A stretch of DNA of 64,000 nucleotides, taken from Molanna angustata (lineage: Eukaryota; Arthropoda; Insecta; Trichoptera; Molannidae). This document shows positions 53,710-64,000 of this stretch, piece after piece. Every line of letters begins with the position of its first letter. Position 1 is the stretch's first letter. The stretch covers positions 14,811,061 through 14,875,060 of the forward strand of contig OY754990.1 of NCBI GenBank assembly GCA_963576475.1, written 5' to 3'. The notes under the pieces were generated by a model, which saw only the letters and a program-made list of their open reading frames with translations, did not search any database and was not told the DNA's origin. Made by a program: the position numbers and the translations under genes.

Positions 53710-53812
53710 AAACGCTATTTTTTTTTGTATGGAATTTGACGTTTGTTGTAGAATTTTTTTCTACAATAACAAACAACCAACATCAAATCCCATACAAAAA
53801 AAAATAGCGTTT
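53710..53812. repeat. Hairpin, ~45-bp arms
   Basis: AAACGCTATTTTTTTTTGTA and TACAAAAAAAAATAGCGTTT, then GAATTTGA/TCAAATCC and TTGTTGTAGAA/TTCTACAATAA, form a long imperfect hairpin. MITE-like; no TSD was identified. Confidence 0.75.
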
Positions 53813-54094
53813 GGCGATATCGCTAAGCGTTTTCGATTTGACTCAGGGGCATTGTATCTCAATCTGAAAGGCGACAGATTTATTCATAATATTGAAAGGA
53901 AACCATAGTAGTGTTGTCCGATGAGCAAATGCTCCGGGGATGAATAGGACTTAATGAAACGTTATATAACCTTATGATAGGAGTGGAAATAAGAGACTGC
54001 AAAAATCCTATTATTTTGTTCAATCCTCATCTGTCATAAATTATGTCCCTAATACCTTAAAACTATCCCAAATGTTTAAACCGCGCTATAAAAA
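53813..54094. other. No recognisable gene
   Basis: Nothing supported. Confidence 0.3.
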
Positions 54095-54345
54095 TTATAT
54101 CCCAACTCTTTGTCTGTGTCGACTGATGGGGTCAGCTCTTCTTGTCCTTAAATTATAGGTCCTTCTGTCCTGTATTATGTCATGTCTCTGCAATTGGTTT
54201 CGTCTTTGCGCGATCCATGAATTCTTTGGTTTTCCTCTCGATGCAAGTCGAGGAAGATCCATGGATATTGCTTGGTTTACCATTTGATGTGGCGGTCTGC
54301 GTTCAACGTGCCTGTACCATATCAACTGAAGTTTATTTTGTCGAT
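54095..54345 (-). pseudogene. RTE-like RT carboxy-terminal fragment
   Basis: The minus frame reads KLQLIWYRHVERRPPHQMVN, QAISMDLPRLASRGKPKNSW, RRNQLQRHDIIQ, and a terminal RTRRADPISRHRQRVGI. The pattern W-Y-x-H-V-x-RR, G-(R/K)PK-x-x-W and a final RRADP-x-G is an RTE-type carboxy terminus distinct from the other copies here. Truncated at both the RT side and after the stop. Confidence 0.75.
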
Positions 54346-55371
54346 CGACAATTCTTGGTAGAACTCCAATATTCGGAGATATATTACAGGTATAAAATAA
54401 AAAATACTCGATATTTGGTACCTATGACATGTAAATTTTGTTTCAGTCTTGAATAGTATTATTCGGACTATGTGCCTTGCACGAAACGCGTCAGCAATCA
54501 ATGTAAAATAGAACAAACACCAAGTATATTTCATTTTATATTTGAAATATATCTAAATGTCTTTCCTCTACCTTACTATGTACATCAGTAACGCCTAGAG
54601 TAAACATTTTATTTTGTCCCGAAGGACACTCCAGCAGTCCAACTTAGCATACACATTTCAGCAGTAATATTATTATGTACATAATTATACAAACAGTGAA
54701 GATATTTCAGTATGTTTATCTGGAACGAAATTAAGGTTATTTTTGTCAACATCCTTTGAAAACGGGCACTCAAAGGAGAAGGCATAGTCTGAGAAAACAC
54801 AAAAGCAAAACATAATTCTCGCAGAACAAAAAGGTGTTTAAAAAGCAGAGCATAATGTCCACAAATTAATTAAAACAACGATCGAGATAGACGATTTAAA
54901 TATAAAAGATAGAGCTGTAAAAACGTGACGTCGGTAACCAAACTGGAAATGAATAGCCACAAGAGTGATGGACAAAGCAATAAGGACGATTACAAATACA
55001 GGAATGGCAAAGACACAGATAAGAGATCTGATGAAGAGACAATTCAGCGTGATAGGAAGGACACAAAAATAATATTTTTAAGAGCGCAAGAAGATATAAA
55101 AAAAGATGTAATGCGAAAGAGCTGGAAGATAACGCGGAGAATAAGAAAAAGGGAGAAAAGATGTAAAAACGAAAACATTAAAAGGTATATTTTTGAAATC
55201 TCACAGAGAGCAACTCCCGTAAAAAAAATCTTGATTTTAAAAGGTACACAGTACGAGACAAAACGAAAAAGCAGGATTGTCAAAAATAAAAAGAGAGATA
55301 ATTGATTAATAAATAAGCGGGTTTAAGAAAATAATTATATTTCATTATATTTCAATATACACGTATTCATA
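54346..55371. other. No recognised gene; one lysine-rich ORF
   Basis: The plus frame 54925-55305 (126 residues) is the longest unexplained frame in the window. It is highly basic and charged (KDTDKRSDEETIQRDRKD, RRIRKREKRCKN), without a recognised domain. Purine-rich composition alone could keep it open. Its 3' end lies 70 bp before a J1 3' UTR piece, so it may be retrotransposon-derived. Confidence 0.3.
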
Positions 55372-55372
55372 T

Positions 55373-55411
55373 ACCTCGGAACAGGCTCAACCCAGTGAGG
55401 TGGTTGGTATA
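55373..55411 (+). repeat. J1 3' UTR hairpin fragment (copy d)
   Basis: ACCTCGGAACAGGCTCAACC and CAGTGAGGTGG keep the outer stem. The inner stem is weakened. R2 follows directly. Confidence 0.65.
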
Positions 55412-55976
55412 AACAAACGAGTGGGTTGTGGCCAACGCTAAACTCCTCACTAACCAGTCATTCTTTAAAGTCTTCAAATCTTGTATGGAAAATTTTCAGT
55501 ATTTTTATGAAATGAGTTAAATTATTTTTTATTTAAATATTTAATTATGAAAACTTGATGACTCTTCAATGCCATTTTATGAAAGTGATGTGCCTTTTTA
55601 CCAATTTGAAAATAAAAATTTCAAATTTTCAGTTTCCTGAGCTTGGGATCACTTTGAAATATATTATTTGATAGTTTAAAAAAATAGAGAAGCACTATTC
55701 GGATATCTTTCAAAATCTAATAGGGTCTAAGCGAGTATCAGATATACATATTTGCAAAATTTGAAAATAATGAAATGAGTACTTTAGTCTATAATCGTTA
55801 AAGTAAAATAAACACGCCGTACATCACATAGCACACAGAAAACATATACATTGTGATGAAACTTTCAGAATACAATCTCAGTTACACTAGTTGATAATCT
55901 TCAATAAAAAAAGCCTTAAAAATTGCGAAATCATAACTCCCCACTATATCCCCTTGGGTTAGTGAGGGGTAAAAAG
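55412..55976 (+). repeat. R2 repeat, near full length
   Basis: From CAAACGAGTGGGTTGTGGCC to GTTAGTGAGGGGTAAAAA, collinear with 9335-9909. Confidence 0.8.
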
Positions 55977-55984
55977 GGTTTTAT

Positions 55985-56420
55985 ATTACTTAATTTTAAT
56001 TATTCTTTTTTTTAATGAGATCCCTATCAATTCAATTTTGAAAGTTCTATATATAGTAATACTGAAATTCTTTTCGCTTGAAAATAAGGAATTTTTACTA
56101 CAGCCATCTATGTGTGAAATTATGAACAACATTCTTATTATTTTTATTTATTTTTGTTGTAACGCCATCTATTGAGAGAATTGGTTTTTTGTAAATAATG
56201 AGAGCAACAATTCTTATACCTGAGGTGACAAATGCATTTTTCGCATAGAAGTCACCTTTTTTCTTATTTACCTACTTGTACCAATGTGTAAGTAATCGAA
56301 TATTTTGTTAATATTGCATATGCGCAAACATTGGATTTTTTTCACTGTCGGGAGTCAAAGATATTTTTTAACAGATTTTTAAATATCTCAATAGAGATGA
56401 AGTTGGAATATAGTTGGAAT
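55985..56420. mobile_element. R1-related element, interior plus left end
   Basis: Interior (GAGATCCCTATCAATTC, AATACTGAAATTCTTTTCGC) as at 10125-10386. The outer end (TTGCATATGCGCAAACATTG, TCTCAATAGAGATGAAGTTG) follows. The interior/outer-end junction GTGTAAGTAATCGAATATTT is the same as at about 10385, so this junction is part of the mobile unit. Confidence 0.7.
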
Positions 56421-56954
56421 ATTCTTAATTATTCTTATTTAAATTGTACAAATGATTCTATTTATTGTGGTTCTTTTTAATAATAATAATAAAAAGTCAT
56501 GGTACAAACTTTTTTTCCTAAAAATCTGGTAATTGCTAAATGTATTATAATGCAGCAAATTTCGTTTGTACATAATATTGTTTTTGAATGAAAAAATACA
56601 ATTTTCCTGAACGTGGGATCTTGGACTTAGAATTTAAAGAATATAGAAAAAAACTAGACTTTGTCTCCAGAAAAAAAGACAAGACAGACTTTGTTAAACT
56701 ACTTAACATTTTTTTGTTTGTACATAAATTAATAAAAAAAAAAAATTTTATCTTTTACAATTCACATAGTTTCAACCACCAACGAGTTTATTAAATTTGA
56801 AGTTGTCGTCGTTCCTGAGAAAGAAGCGGTCGTTTTGAAACCGGTTAAATGAAATATTTATTTCGTAGTTTAAACAAACAGAAATGCAATAGGTAAATTG
56901 GCCAAAATATAGCGCAAAGTTGATTAAGAAAATAATGATAAATATATAATTATA
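56421..56954. other. No recognisable gene
   Basis: AT-rich; the plus frame 56588-56794 has no domain. Confidence 0.3.
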
Positions 56955-57541
56955 AAAAAACCTTTCCATTTCCCGACCATTCAACTATTTAAAGACTTTA
57001 ACGTACTAACTACAGCACAACTCTATATTAAACAAATTCTTATTCACTTTAAAAATGATAAGAAAAACCATATTACTACTCAACATTCTCACGATACAAG
57101 ACACATACATCAACTAATCACTCAGAAGACAAACACTACATACGGACAAAGACATTATCAATACTTGGCTCCAAAGATCCTAAATATAGTTGCAAAAGAT
57201 ATGAAGAATATACATTTAATAGAAAATACAAAACTTAAACATACATACAATACAAACATGGTTATATAACAAAGCTATCAATCAACTATTGTCAGCAAAT
57301 TCTCAATTCATAACAACATACACGACAAAACCACTAACATAGGACTCAATAAGTGGACCATGGGCTACACAATCATTCTATATAACAGCTTACAATGACA
57401 TAGTAATTAATATTATGTACCTAACTAGTCTACCACCTCGTAACAGGCCTGGCCTAGTGCGGTGGTCCAAACCAACCCAATTTATTTGTTATGTTACTTA
57501 TATAAAATAATGTAATTTTTGGTATATGTAATAAAAAAAAA
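56955..57541 (+). mobile_element. J1 retrotransposon 3' fragment with single-copy 3' end
   Basis: Coding remnants FPTIQLFKDFNVLTTAQLYI, QKTNTTYGQRHYQYLAPKI, and NIVAKDMKNIHLIENTKLKH, then the segment homologous to one 73-bp unit (about 57235-57320). The 3' UTR with hairpin (57433-57466) and an A-rich tail ending ~57541 follow. It supplies the unexpanded state of the 34-kb minisatellite. Confidence 0.8.
57433..57466 (+). other. J1 3' UTR nested hairpin (copy c)
   Basis: Outer CCACCTC/GCGGTGG with one mismatch; inner AGGC/GCCT with a CTG loop, extendable to AGGCC/GGCCT. Confidence 0.7.
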
Positions 57542-57984
57542 TATTCAGGATAGGAGAGCAAAACCCTGTTACCATGCCGTTAAAATATTTCACTAATTAC
57601 GAGCTATTTTTTTTCTGTAACACCGCAGCAGCGCGGCGCTCTGGCTGTGTGCTAATTGTATTCAAATCGTTCGCTGGGAAAATACTTGGCCAAGAAGAAT
57701 GATAGGAGAAAAAAGAGGAAACTGCCAGTCTCATGAAAGACGGAGATGAGAAATTGAGAGAGAGAGAAAGATAGAAGGGGGGAGATTATACAAACTTGTA
57801 AACTGTGGTAGGTCATAGATATGAGAACCTACCTATACTTAATCTTCAAAACAAAACGGGACATTATTCCTCAAACTTTACTTCAATGGAATTGTCGATA
57901 GTTATAATTTCAAACTTTTTAAATGTGTTTTTTACAAAGATTTCTTAACACATATATAGATAGGGCTTACCCATCACTTGCTGT
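57542..57984. other. No recognisable gene
   Basis: Contains a GA-rich run near 57755-57775; otherwise nothing supported. Confidence 0.35.
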
Positions 57985-58260
57985 TTTCTACAAAAAACAA
58001 ATTTGAGATTTTGTATTTTTCTATACTTATATCAATTCAGCGTTCTAGCTTTAATGGTTTCTGAGATATATGGAAAAATAAAGTAAAAAATCAAAAGTTG
58101 ATAACCCCTGACTGAAACAAAAATTCAAAAATTCTGAGTATAAAAGTTTTGCAGGCCAATAGCTATTTATATATTCTGAAATTTTGGGCTCTGTAAATTG
58201 AGCGGATCAAAAGTTATAAGGGGGGGGGACATACACACAGACAGACACAAAGACACACTA
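57985..58260 (+). repeat. R6 repeat
   Basis: Reverse-complement relative of 27190-27420, here ending in a poly-G stretch and ACACAGACAGACACAAAGAC. Confidence 0.6.
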
Positions 58261-58733
58261 AATGTTCTACTCCGAATTCTGAGTAAATCCGTACATATAT
58301 GCTGCGAAGTCTCAAAGTTGGTATTTTTGACTGCAAAGTTGGAAAAATGTAGACCGTGCATACAAATCTCGCGTATCTCTCTTGAATAATCGACAGTTGG
58401 ATAAGTGGACAGTATTAAAAACGATCTTACAATGCTTCACAATGCTTTTTTTCCTGTGCACTGGTCGAAATATCTACACGCGATGATCTTTAAACTTGTA
58501 CTAAACTTCTTGCACTTGTTACATAACATTATTGTACTTTCTTTCCAAGTGACAATTCTCAAACACATCGGTGAGGGGACAATGGCAAGGAAAGGATTCA
58601 CGGAAATATGCTTCTATAGTCATTGTATGGCGTATTGTGAAAATGTTTGTCCTTATTATAGCGCAAACAATAATACAAGGTGTATCAAAAGAAAGTTTAT
58701 ATTTGCATTCAGAGCATGTGCATTCAGAGCATT
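58261..58733. other. No recognisable gene
   Basis: Upstream of the transposase remnant; no transposase amino-terminal or HTH sequence could be read. Confidence 0.35.
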
Positions 58734-59045
58734 GTGGAGATGTTAGACAACTTATTGGTGCCTGAACTGCAAAACTTTCCTGGATATAACCAAAGAACAT
58801 GGTTCCAGAAGGACAGAGCAACGTCACACACGTCCAATACATCTCTGCCACGAGTTCGTGGAATTTTCCCAGGCAAATTGATCTCCAGGAGAGGTGACAT
58901 AAATTGGCCTCCACGCAGTCCTGATTTAACCCCTATAGACTTTTTCCTATGGGGATATGTTAAATCTAAAGTTTACGCCAATAAACCGAAAAGAAGTACA
59001 ACACACGCGTGTATACCCACACATCAGTCTCGTTTCACCTGAAAT
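58734..59045 (+). pseudogene. Mariner/Tc1-superfamily DDE transposase remnant
   Basis: The frame reads VEMLDNLLVPELQNFPGYNQ, then RTWFQKDRATSHTS, LPRVRGIFPGKLISRRGDIN, WPPRSPDLTPIDFFLWGYVK and SKVYANKP. The QxDxATSH segment contains the second catalytic aspartate. SPDLTPIDFF carries the third acidic position as D, in the IS630/Tc1/mariner DDE fold. The G normally after the catalytic D is R. The amino half with HTH and first D is absent and the frame drifts after YANKP, so the copy is dead. Confidence 0.8.
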
Positions 59046-59212
59046 GACGTAAAATTCGGAATGGATGGTGAACCTCATTTCTGAACTATGTAAGATGCAA
59101 TTGTTGCATGTTGTATTTTCGAGTACCCGTCTCTTACGGGACATCCCAAAACGATAACAAAAAAGAGTGGAAGCACTTTCATAATCCGGTGCCTTACATC
59201 AAGAAAAAACGA

Positions 59213-59881
59213 GTCAATGATTAATAGTAAAAAATCATATATTAATAAAATTGTAATGGACCACTTTATGTGCCTTGTGGAATATCTCTAAGTCCGTAAC
59301 TGTAGCGTAGAACGACGAGAGAGAATGCACGTTCGTTAATGATTCAAATGCAACTCGAATTGATAAAGAAAAAACCGAAGTCAATGATTAATAGTAAAAA
59401 ATCATATATTAATAACATTGTAGTGGACCACTTCATGTGCCTTGTGGAATATCTCAAAGTCCGTAACTGTAGCGTAGAACGCTGAGAGAGAATGCACGTT
59501 CGTTAATGATTCAAATGCAACTCGAATTGATAAAGAAAAAACCGAAGTCAATGATTAATAGTAAAAAATCATATATTAATAAAATTGTAGTGGACCACTT
59601 CATGTGCCTTGTGGAATATCTCAAAGTCCGTAACTGTAGCGTAGAACGCTGAGAGAGAATGCACGTTCGTTAATGATTCAAATGCAACTCGAATTGATAA
59701 AGAAAAAACCGAAGTCAATGATTAATAGTAAAAAATCATATATTAATAACATTGTATTGGACCACTTCATGTGCCTTGTGGAATATCTCTAAGTCCGTAA
59801 CTGTAGCGTAGAACGCTGAGAGAGAATGCACGTTCGTTAATGAGGTACTATTCAAATGCAACTCGAATTGATAAAGAAAAA
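59213..59881. repeat. 167-bp tandem repeat, 4 copies
   Basis: GTCAATGATTAATAG starts units at 59213, 59380, 59547 and 59714, exactly 167 bp apart. Each unit has AAAAAATCATATATTAATAA, TGGACCACTT and AGAATGCACGTTCGTTAATG. The fourth has a 7-bp insertion. No ORF was seen. Confidence 0.95.
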
Positions 59882-60243
59882 AACAAAAACGCAAGAAATT
59901 TTCCCTCGCATTTAACTGAGACGATATTCTCGAAGCATCCGCGGAGCCAGACACTTGAGCTGATTATAACATCTCTATGAATACTTTGCGCTATTTGTTA
60001 CAAGACAGGAGAGTCCGTTTGCTTCCGCTTCTTTTGAGATATCATTTAATTTTGATTTAGTTCTGGAGAGATTCGAGTAATTAGTGTCTTCATTGAAACA
60101 TGAAGGAATACTTTGAAAATCGTCTCGTCAGATTCTTTGTCCAATACTTTATATATTCGATTTCTGACACAGATACTCGTTTATAACATTTGCAATATGT
60201 ATCATTTCAATTTTAATTCTCCACTAATATATATGTAGTAGTT
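59882..60243. other. No recognisable gene
   Basis: Nothing supported. Confidence 0.3.
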
Positions 60244-60270
60244 GTTCGCTATAATTATGTTATAGCGAAC
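60244..60270. repeat. Short palindrome
   Basis: GTTCGCTATAA and TTATAGCGAAC, perfect 11-bp arms around TTATG. Confidence 0.8.
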
Positions 60271-60659
60271 GATATTCTCATACATGAATATATGCACATG
60301 GATAGTAGTTATATACATATAATGACATCAATATTTTGAGATTTAATATTATTGTAGCATTTTATCTTACCTACTTCCTTTCATACCTACAAATTTGCCT
60401 ACAAAAGTCAGTCAGCATCAAGAGCACGCTGTGTGAACTTATGTGTCGAACTCTCATCAAATCTTGTAAAATAATTCATTCAAATCAAACATCGCCATAC
60501 AACTTATCAGTATTGTGTTTGTGATTATTGTGTGAGGTGAGCATCAGGAGGCATTGGGAAAAATCTGAACCAGACCGGGAAAGGTAGGCAAATATTCCTT
60601 CTATTCCTTCCTCCTGTCACTGGGTAAAACCAGTGGCACACACACTTGTGTTTTTGTTT
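60271..60659. other. No recognisable gene
   Basis: Only a short plus ORF (60336-60524) without a domain. Confidence 0.3.
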
Positions 60660-60842
60660 ACAATTAATTTTCCTTGTAACAAAAATACAGCACCTATACA
60701 ACATAATTTCCCCTAATCGATCACAAATGCTTGTGTTGTAGGTGAACGAGATCGATCGACGCAGCTAGTGTGGGATTTGAACTCGCCACTTGATTACTAA
60801 TCCACCTCGATGATACTTTTACCATTGACCCTCCACGACTGA
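60660..60842 (-). mobile_element. tRNA-derived SINE, diverged copy
   Basis: The minus strand has GTGGATTAGTAATCAAGTGG and GAGTTCAAATCCC in the head. Then TTCACCTACAACACAAGCAT matches the SINE body at 52988-53010. The tail is not clear. Confidence 0.7.
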
Positions 60843-60926
60843 TTTGAGATTTATATCGCAATTTTTAAAGTTTTATTTTCACATCAATTTCACAACAGGT
60901 ATCATGTAGACATCTAGATAGTGCAT

Positions 60927-61042
60927 TATATAACATGAACTGCGCCACATATGTTGAGCTGAAGAGTGCTGCAGAGGATAGAGAGAAGTGGAAATCGAGA
61001 TGTAGACTTCTTCTGCAAACCAATCCATAGGATTGAGACTTT
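60927..61042 (+). pseudogene. RTE-A-like carboxy-terminal sliver
   Basis: NCATYVELKSAAEDREKWKS and RLLLQTNP precede CCAATCCATAGGATTGAGAC. It parallels the end of the 3860-4124 remnant. Only ~35 codons. Confidence 0.65.
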
Positions 61043-61439
61043 TGATGATGATATGATTAGCGCGTATGGCACAATACGTATTGTTCTCCTGTGAGGCACC
61101 TGCGAGTGGTTGCGTTTATCACTACGCATGTTCTTTGTATGTGAAAAATGCAGACTTTATCATTACTTCAATATAATTTGAACTTGTATGTCATTTGAAA
61201 TTATAAAATCTCTCCGTTTGTGAAATATGTACAGGTTTTTTTTCAGAAATCTAAATGGGTGTGCGCTTAACAAATCGCCAAGTTTAATTGTAATCAGATG
61301 GATGGTATAAGAGGACAAAAAGCACTAACAATGATACAAATGATACTAAAATCTGCAATTTTCATCTATAGAAAGCTGATGCGCACTGGTTAACGCAACC
61401 ACTCCCAGGTGCCGGACTTATCTTTTTCATGGAATATTT
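61043..61439. other. No recognisable gene
   Basis: Nothing supported. Confidence 0.3.
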
Positions 61440-61820
61440 TTTTAAATGCATATACGCAAACATAGGATTTTTTTCCTGATGGGAGTCAAATGATATTTGT
61501 TTGACAAACTGTTTTCCATCTCAATAGAGACGAAGTATAATAAAAGAACAGCAGTTCTGGGGTGACATCTGTACGAGAACACTGTCACCTCATTAATAAA
61601 GACTGTTGCTTTCCATTGTTTACAAATAAACCAACATCTTAATAGATGGCAGTACAAAAAGGTTTCAATAGTAATAATGTCCTATTTTCAGGTGATCTGT
61701 TACTCATTATTCAAATTATATAGAACTTCAAAATTGCATTGATAGGGGAATTCAATAAGAAAACATTATATTTGAACGTTGCGCAACCGCATAAAGTGAC
61801 ACATAAACCATCGTTAAATA
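61440..61820. mobile_element. R1 element with interior
   Basis: Left outer end (TGCATATACGCAAACATAGG, ATCTCAATAGAGACGAAG), an interior with GGGGTGACATCTGTACGAG and TAATAGATGGCAGTAC, and the start of the right arm (GAACGTTGCGCAACCGCATA). The right end is truncated near 61820. Confidence 0.7.
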
Positions 61821-62246
61821 AAAACAGTCATTAAAAATGAATTGTTTTTTGACGTTGCTATCTTTAAGACTATTAATCGTATATGCCTACTTACTCATAA
61901 ACATAAAGTAAGTCCAACAAATATACACAGATATTCACAACAAAGAGAAGTTTCATCATTTCATGACCAATTAATCGCCATTTTATTTGTGTAATCAGAG
62001 GTAGGACCTTTATTTCGAGTTTTGAATACAAAATATTACTTTTAGTATGATAGCGGCAGTTAAACTTCGAGATATATTATTAAATGACAAGTTATATTAT
62101 TTGAACTATTTCATTTTCATATATTACAACATAGAGGGCGTGTCAGACGAACGGGATCTATTGGGAGAGAAAATGATATAATACATAATTTTGACAGTTC
62201 ATTTTTAAACATTTAAGCATATATTTAACAGAACAGATCAATGCTA
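61821..62246. other. No recognisable gene
   Basis: Nothing supported. Confidence 0.3.
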
Positions 62247-62398
62247 TTTTTACTCCTCAAACCCAAGGGGATGTAGAGGGGAATTCACAATTTTAAGGTT
62301 ATTTTTTATTGCAGATTTTCAACTATTATAACTGAGATTGTATTCTGAAAGTTTCATCACAATGTATCTGTGTGCTATGTACGGCGTGTTTATTTTAC
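62247..62398 (-). repeat. R2 right-end fragment
   Basis: TTTTTACTCCTCAAACCCAA through GAAAGTTTCATCACAATGTA to GTACGGCGTGTTTATTTTAC, reverse complement of R2. R1 begins immediately after. Confidence 0.75.
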
Positions 62399-62399
62399 T

Positions 62400-62548
62400 A
62401 TAAGGGAACTCAATAAGAAACCATAATTGGTGATCACTTAAACCAGCCGATTACAGGTCGTGAGCTCTGTAGGTGCCTTGATTTCTTGGTTCTTCTTTAA
62501 TAACCCAAGTTCGTCTCTATTGAGATGTTAAAAAGTTTGTCAATAAAA
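62400..62548. repeat. R1 right-arm fragment
   Basis: GGGAACTCAATAAGAAACCA, AACCAGCCGATTACAGGTCG, GTCTCTATTGAGATGTTAAA. Confidence 0.75.
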
Positions 62549-63009
62549 AATAAATGCATATACTCTACATATATCATCGGCTCCAGTTCGTCTAACCAGT
62601 CCTCGTACAATAAGAAGTACGGTACCATTTCTGTACAGTAGATCGGGTTAAATAACACAATAGCCTTTATCAAAATAATTATTTATTAAGGGACGTACGT
62701 GTCTGGGTTGAATTAACGAATAAATTAAGACGTGTGCGGATCTATCCAAGTATTTTCTGAGGTTTAAGGAAACTGAGCAATAGGATAGGATAAATCAGGA
62801 ATTCAGGACACGATGTCTTCAAAGGTAACAGAATTGAGACACGAGAAAGGTCTGCGGTAGAACAAATACTATAAGACGATGCGATTTGGGAAATATTTGA
62901 AGACAGATCTGAATAATGTTATTGATTTGGAATTTTAAATATACATATTTATGCATCTTTTTCTCAATTAATATAATTTTGGCAGAACATATTATTATGT
63001 ACATACTTT
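62549..63009. other. No recognisable gene
   Basis: Nothing supported. Confidence 0.3.
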
Positions 63010-63245
63010 AATAATGTGTATTTTAGATCAAACAAATGATTTGGTCTACATATATATTTTTTCCTGAATTCAGGATGACCGTTTCAGCTTAATAGGCCCT
63101 TATCAACTGGTTGATAAGGGCCAGTAAGCTGTAAGGACCAGTTGATAATGGCCTAATAAGCTGAAACGGTCGTCCTGGATTCAGGAAAAAATATATGTGT
63201 AGACCAAATCATTTGTTTGATTTAAAATACCCATTATTATGGAAT
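63010..63245. repeat. Inverted repeat, ~105-bp arms
   Basis: The left arm (about 63010-63119) and right arm (about 63133-63241) share AAACAAATGATTTGGTCTAC, TCCTGAATTCAGGATGACCG and AGCTTAATAGGCC in inverted order, with few mismatches. The inner TTATCAACTGGTTGATAA is itself palindromic. Confidence 0.85.
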
Positions 63246-63944
63246 TCTACATATTCAACACCGTCAGTATTGACAAAATTAAAAAAAAAAAAATAATGTA
63301 CATACATACTTCATCACGATGGAGAAATGGATACAAAAAATTCATCTAAAAAGCTAATAAAAAATAATTTACAACACCCCTTTCAAAGTTTTCTTCGCGT
63401 TTATTTATATTTATATTTTAATACACTATTTTTGCTCTCCACACTATGGAATAGTGTAGTCATGATTTCACAAATTTTAAGCGTATTTCTTTTACATCAA
63501 TTTCTTAAAGGGTATCATGTAGAGAGTGCACACTATGAGTTTCGTTGTGGATAATCCTTTTTGATTGATTTCATATTGATATCATATATGTAAAGTCCAT
63601 AAACTTAGAGCTGATTAGTTTTCCATAGATATCAGTTAATTTATTAACTATGATTTCATCTGTACAAACTTTCAAAATGCTCTCGCGGTCTGGAAAATCG
63701 AGGTATTTTTATTACTGTTTAAAATTTTGATACAATTAAAATAAACTCATCAAAAATGCATTCAAAGATTGTCAAAATTTAAAGAAAAAAATCTACCGTC
63801 TTCCATATCAATGTGAAATAAATTTTATATTTGTATGAAAAATGTAAGTATATAACAGAAGTAAAATAGCTTCTGTAAGGGAAAATTGAGTGATTAACTT
63901 CATATTGATATTGTATGTGTCTCTATAGACAAGTGTATTGTATT
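63246..63944. other. No recognisable gene
   Basis: AT-rich. The plus frame 63327-63554 shows no domain. Confidence 0.3.
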
Positions 63945-64000
63945 ACTCTACACTTCTATCTTCCTCAATGGGTAGGCAGTGAGAACCGAACACCGCATTC
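63945..64000 (-). pseudogene. RTE-C 3' end, cut by window edge
   Basis: GGGTAGGCAGTGAGAACCGA matches the last codons of RTE-C at 4545-4565 in reverse complement. The rest would lie beyond 64000. Confidence 0.6.

Noticed and set aside
58519..58914. 131-residue minus-strand cysteine-rich frame
   Set aside because: It is antisense to the mariner-like transposase remnant, whose plus-strand motifs are clear.

Overview
This window is transposon-rich, AT-rich nuclear DNA from an animal, most likely an insect. No host protein-coding gene could be recognised. The evidence is the mix of elements: many 5'-truncated non-LTR retrotransposons of Jockey/CR1-like and RTE-like type, a Helitron end with Pif1-type helicase remains, PIF/Harbinger-like elements carrying first exons with GTAAGT splice donors, a mariner-like DDE transposase remnant, tRNA-derived SINEs and many foldback or MITE-like repeats. 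The insect order cannot be fixed from the sequence. Family labels used here (RTE-A to E, J1, J2, R1 to R8) are local names.

Layout. 0-5 kb holds repeat R2 pieces and RTE-A and RTE-C carboxy-terminal remnants. 5.5-6.5 kb is a TIR element with a 3-bp duplication, followed by a Jockey-like reverse transcriptase (RT) fragment (6.6-7.8 kb). 8.4-10.7 kb has R2 and R1 repeats. 10.7-13.2 kb is a TIR element split by an RTE copy (RTE-D) with an intact FADD motif and an 11-bp target duplication. 13.6-15.0 kb is an R2 copy broken by a Helitron and by a SINE. 15.7-19.1 kb has RTE-A, RTE-B and other RTE remnants plus an R1 insertion. 19.9-22.9 kb carries Jockey-like copies J2 and J1 and then RTE-B. 23.1-25.5 kb is an RTE remnant split by two later insertions, one Harbinger-like with a MADF exon and one non-LTR. 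25.6-33.3 kb has CR1/Jockey remnants, foldbacks and two large inverted repeats. 34-35.2 kb is a J1 copy whose 3' end became a 73-bp tandem array. 36.7-37.7 kb is a deleted Harbinger-like element with two convergent first exons.

The dominant feature is a 9.6-kb array of about 68 copies of a 141-bp unit (40.48-50.10 kb). It grew inside the carboxy-terminal coding part of an antisense non-LTR retrotransposon. Parental sequence is preserved on both sides. A 200-base assembly gap follows at 50446-50645. 50.6-54 kb is the least repeat-like part. 54-64 kb returns to J1, R1, R2, mariner-like and RTE fragments, a 167-bp tandem repeat and further foldbacks.

There is no operon or pathway here. The biology is the layering of elements and the birth of tandem arrays and hairpins from them.
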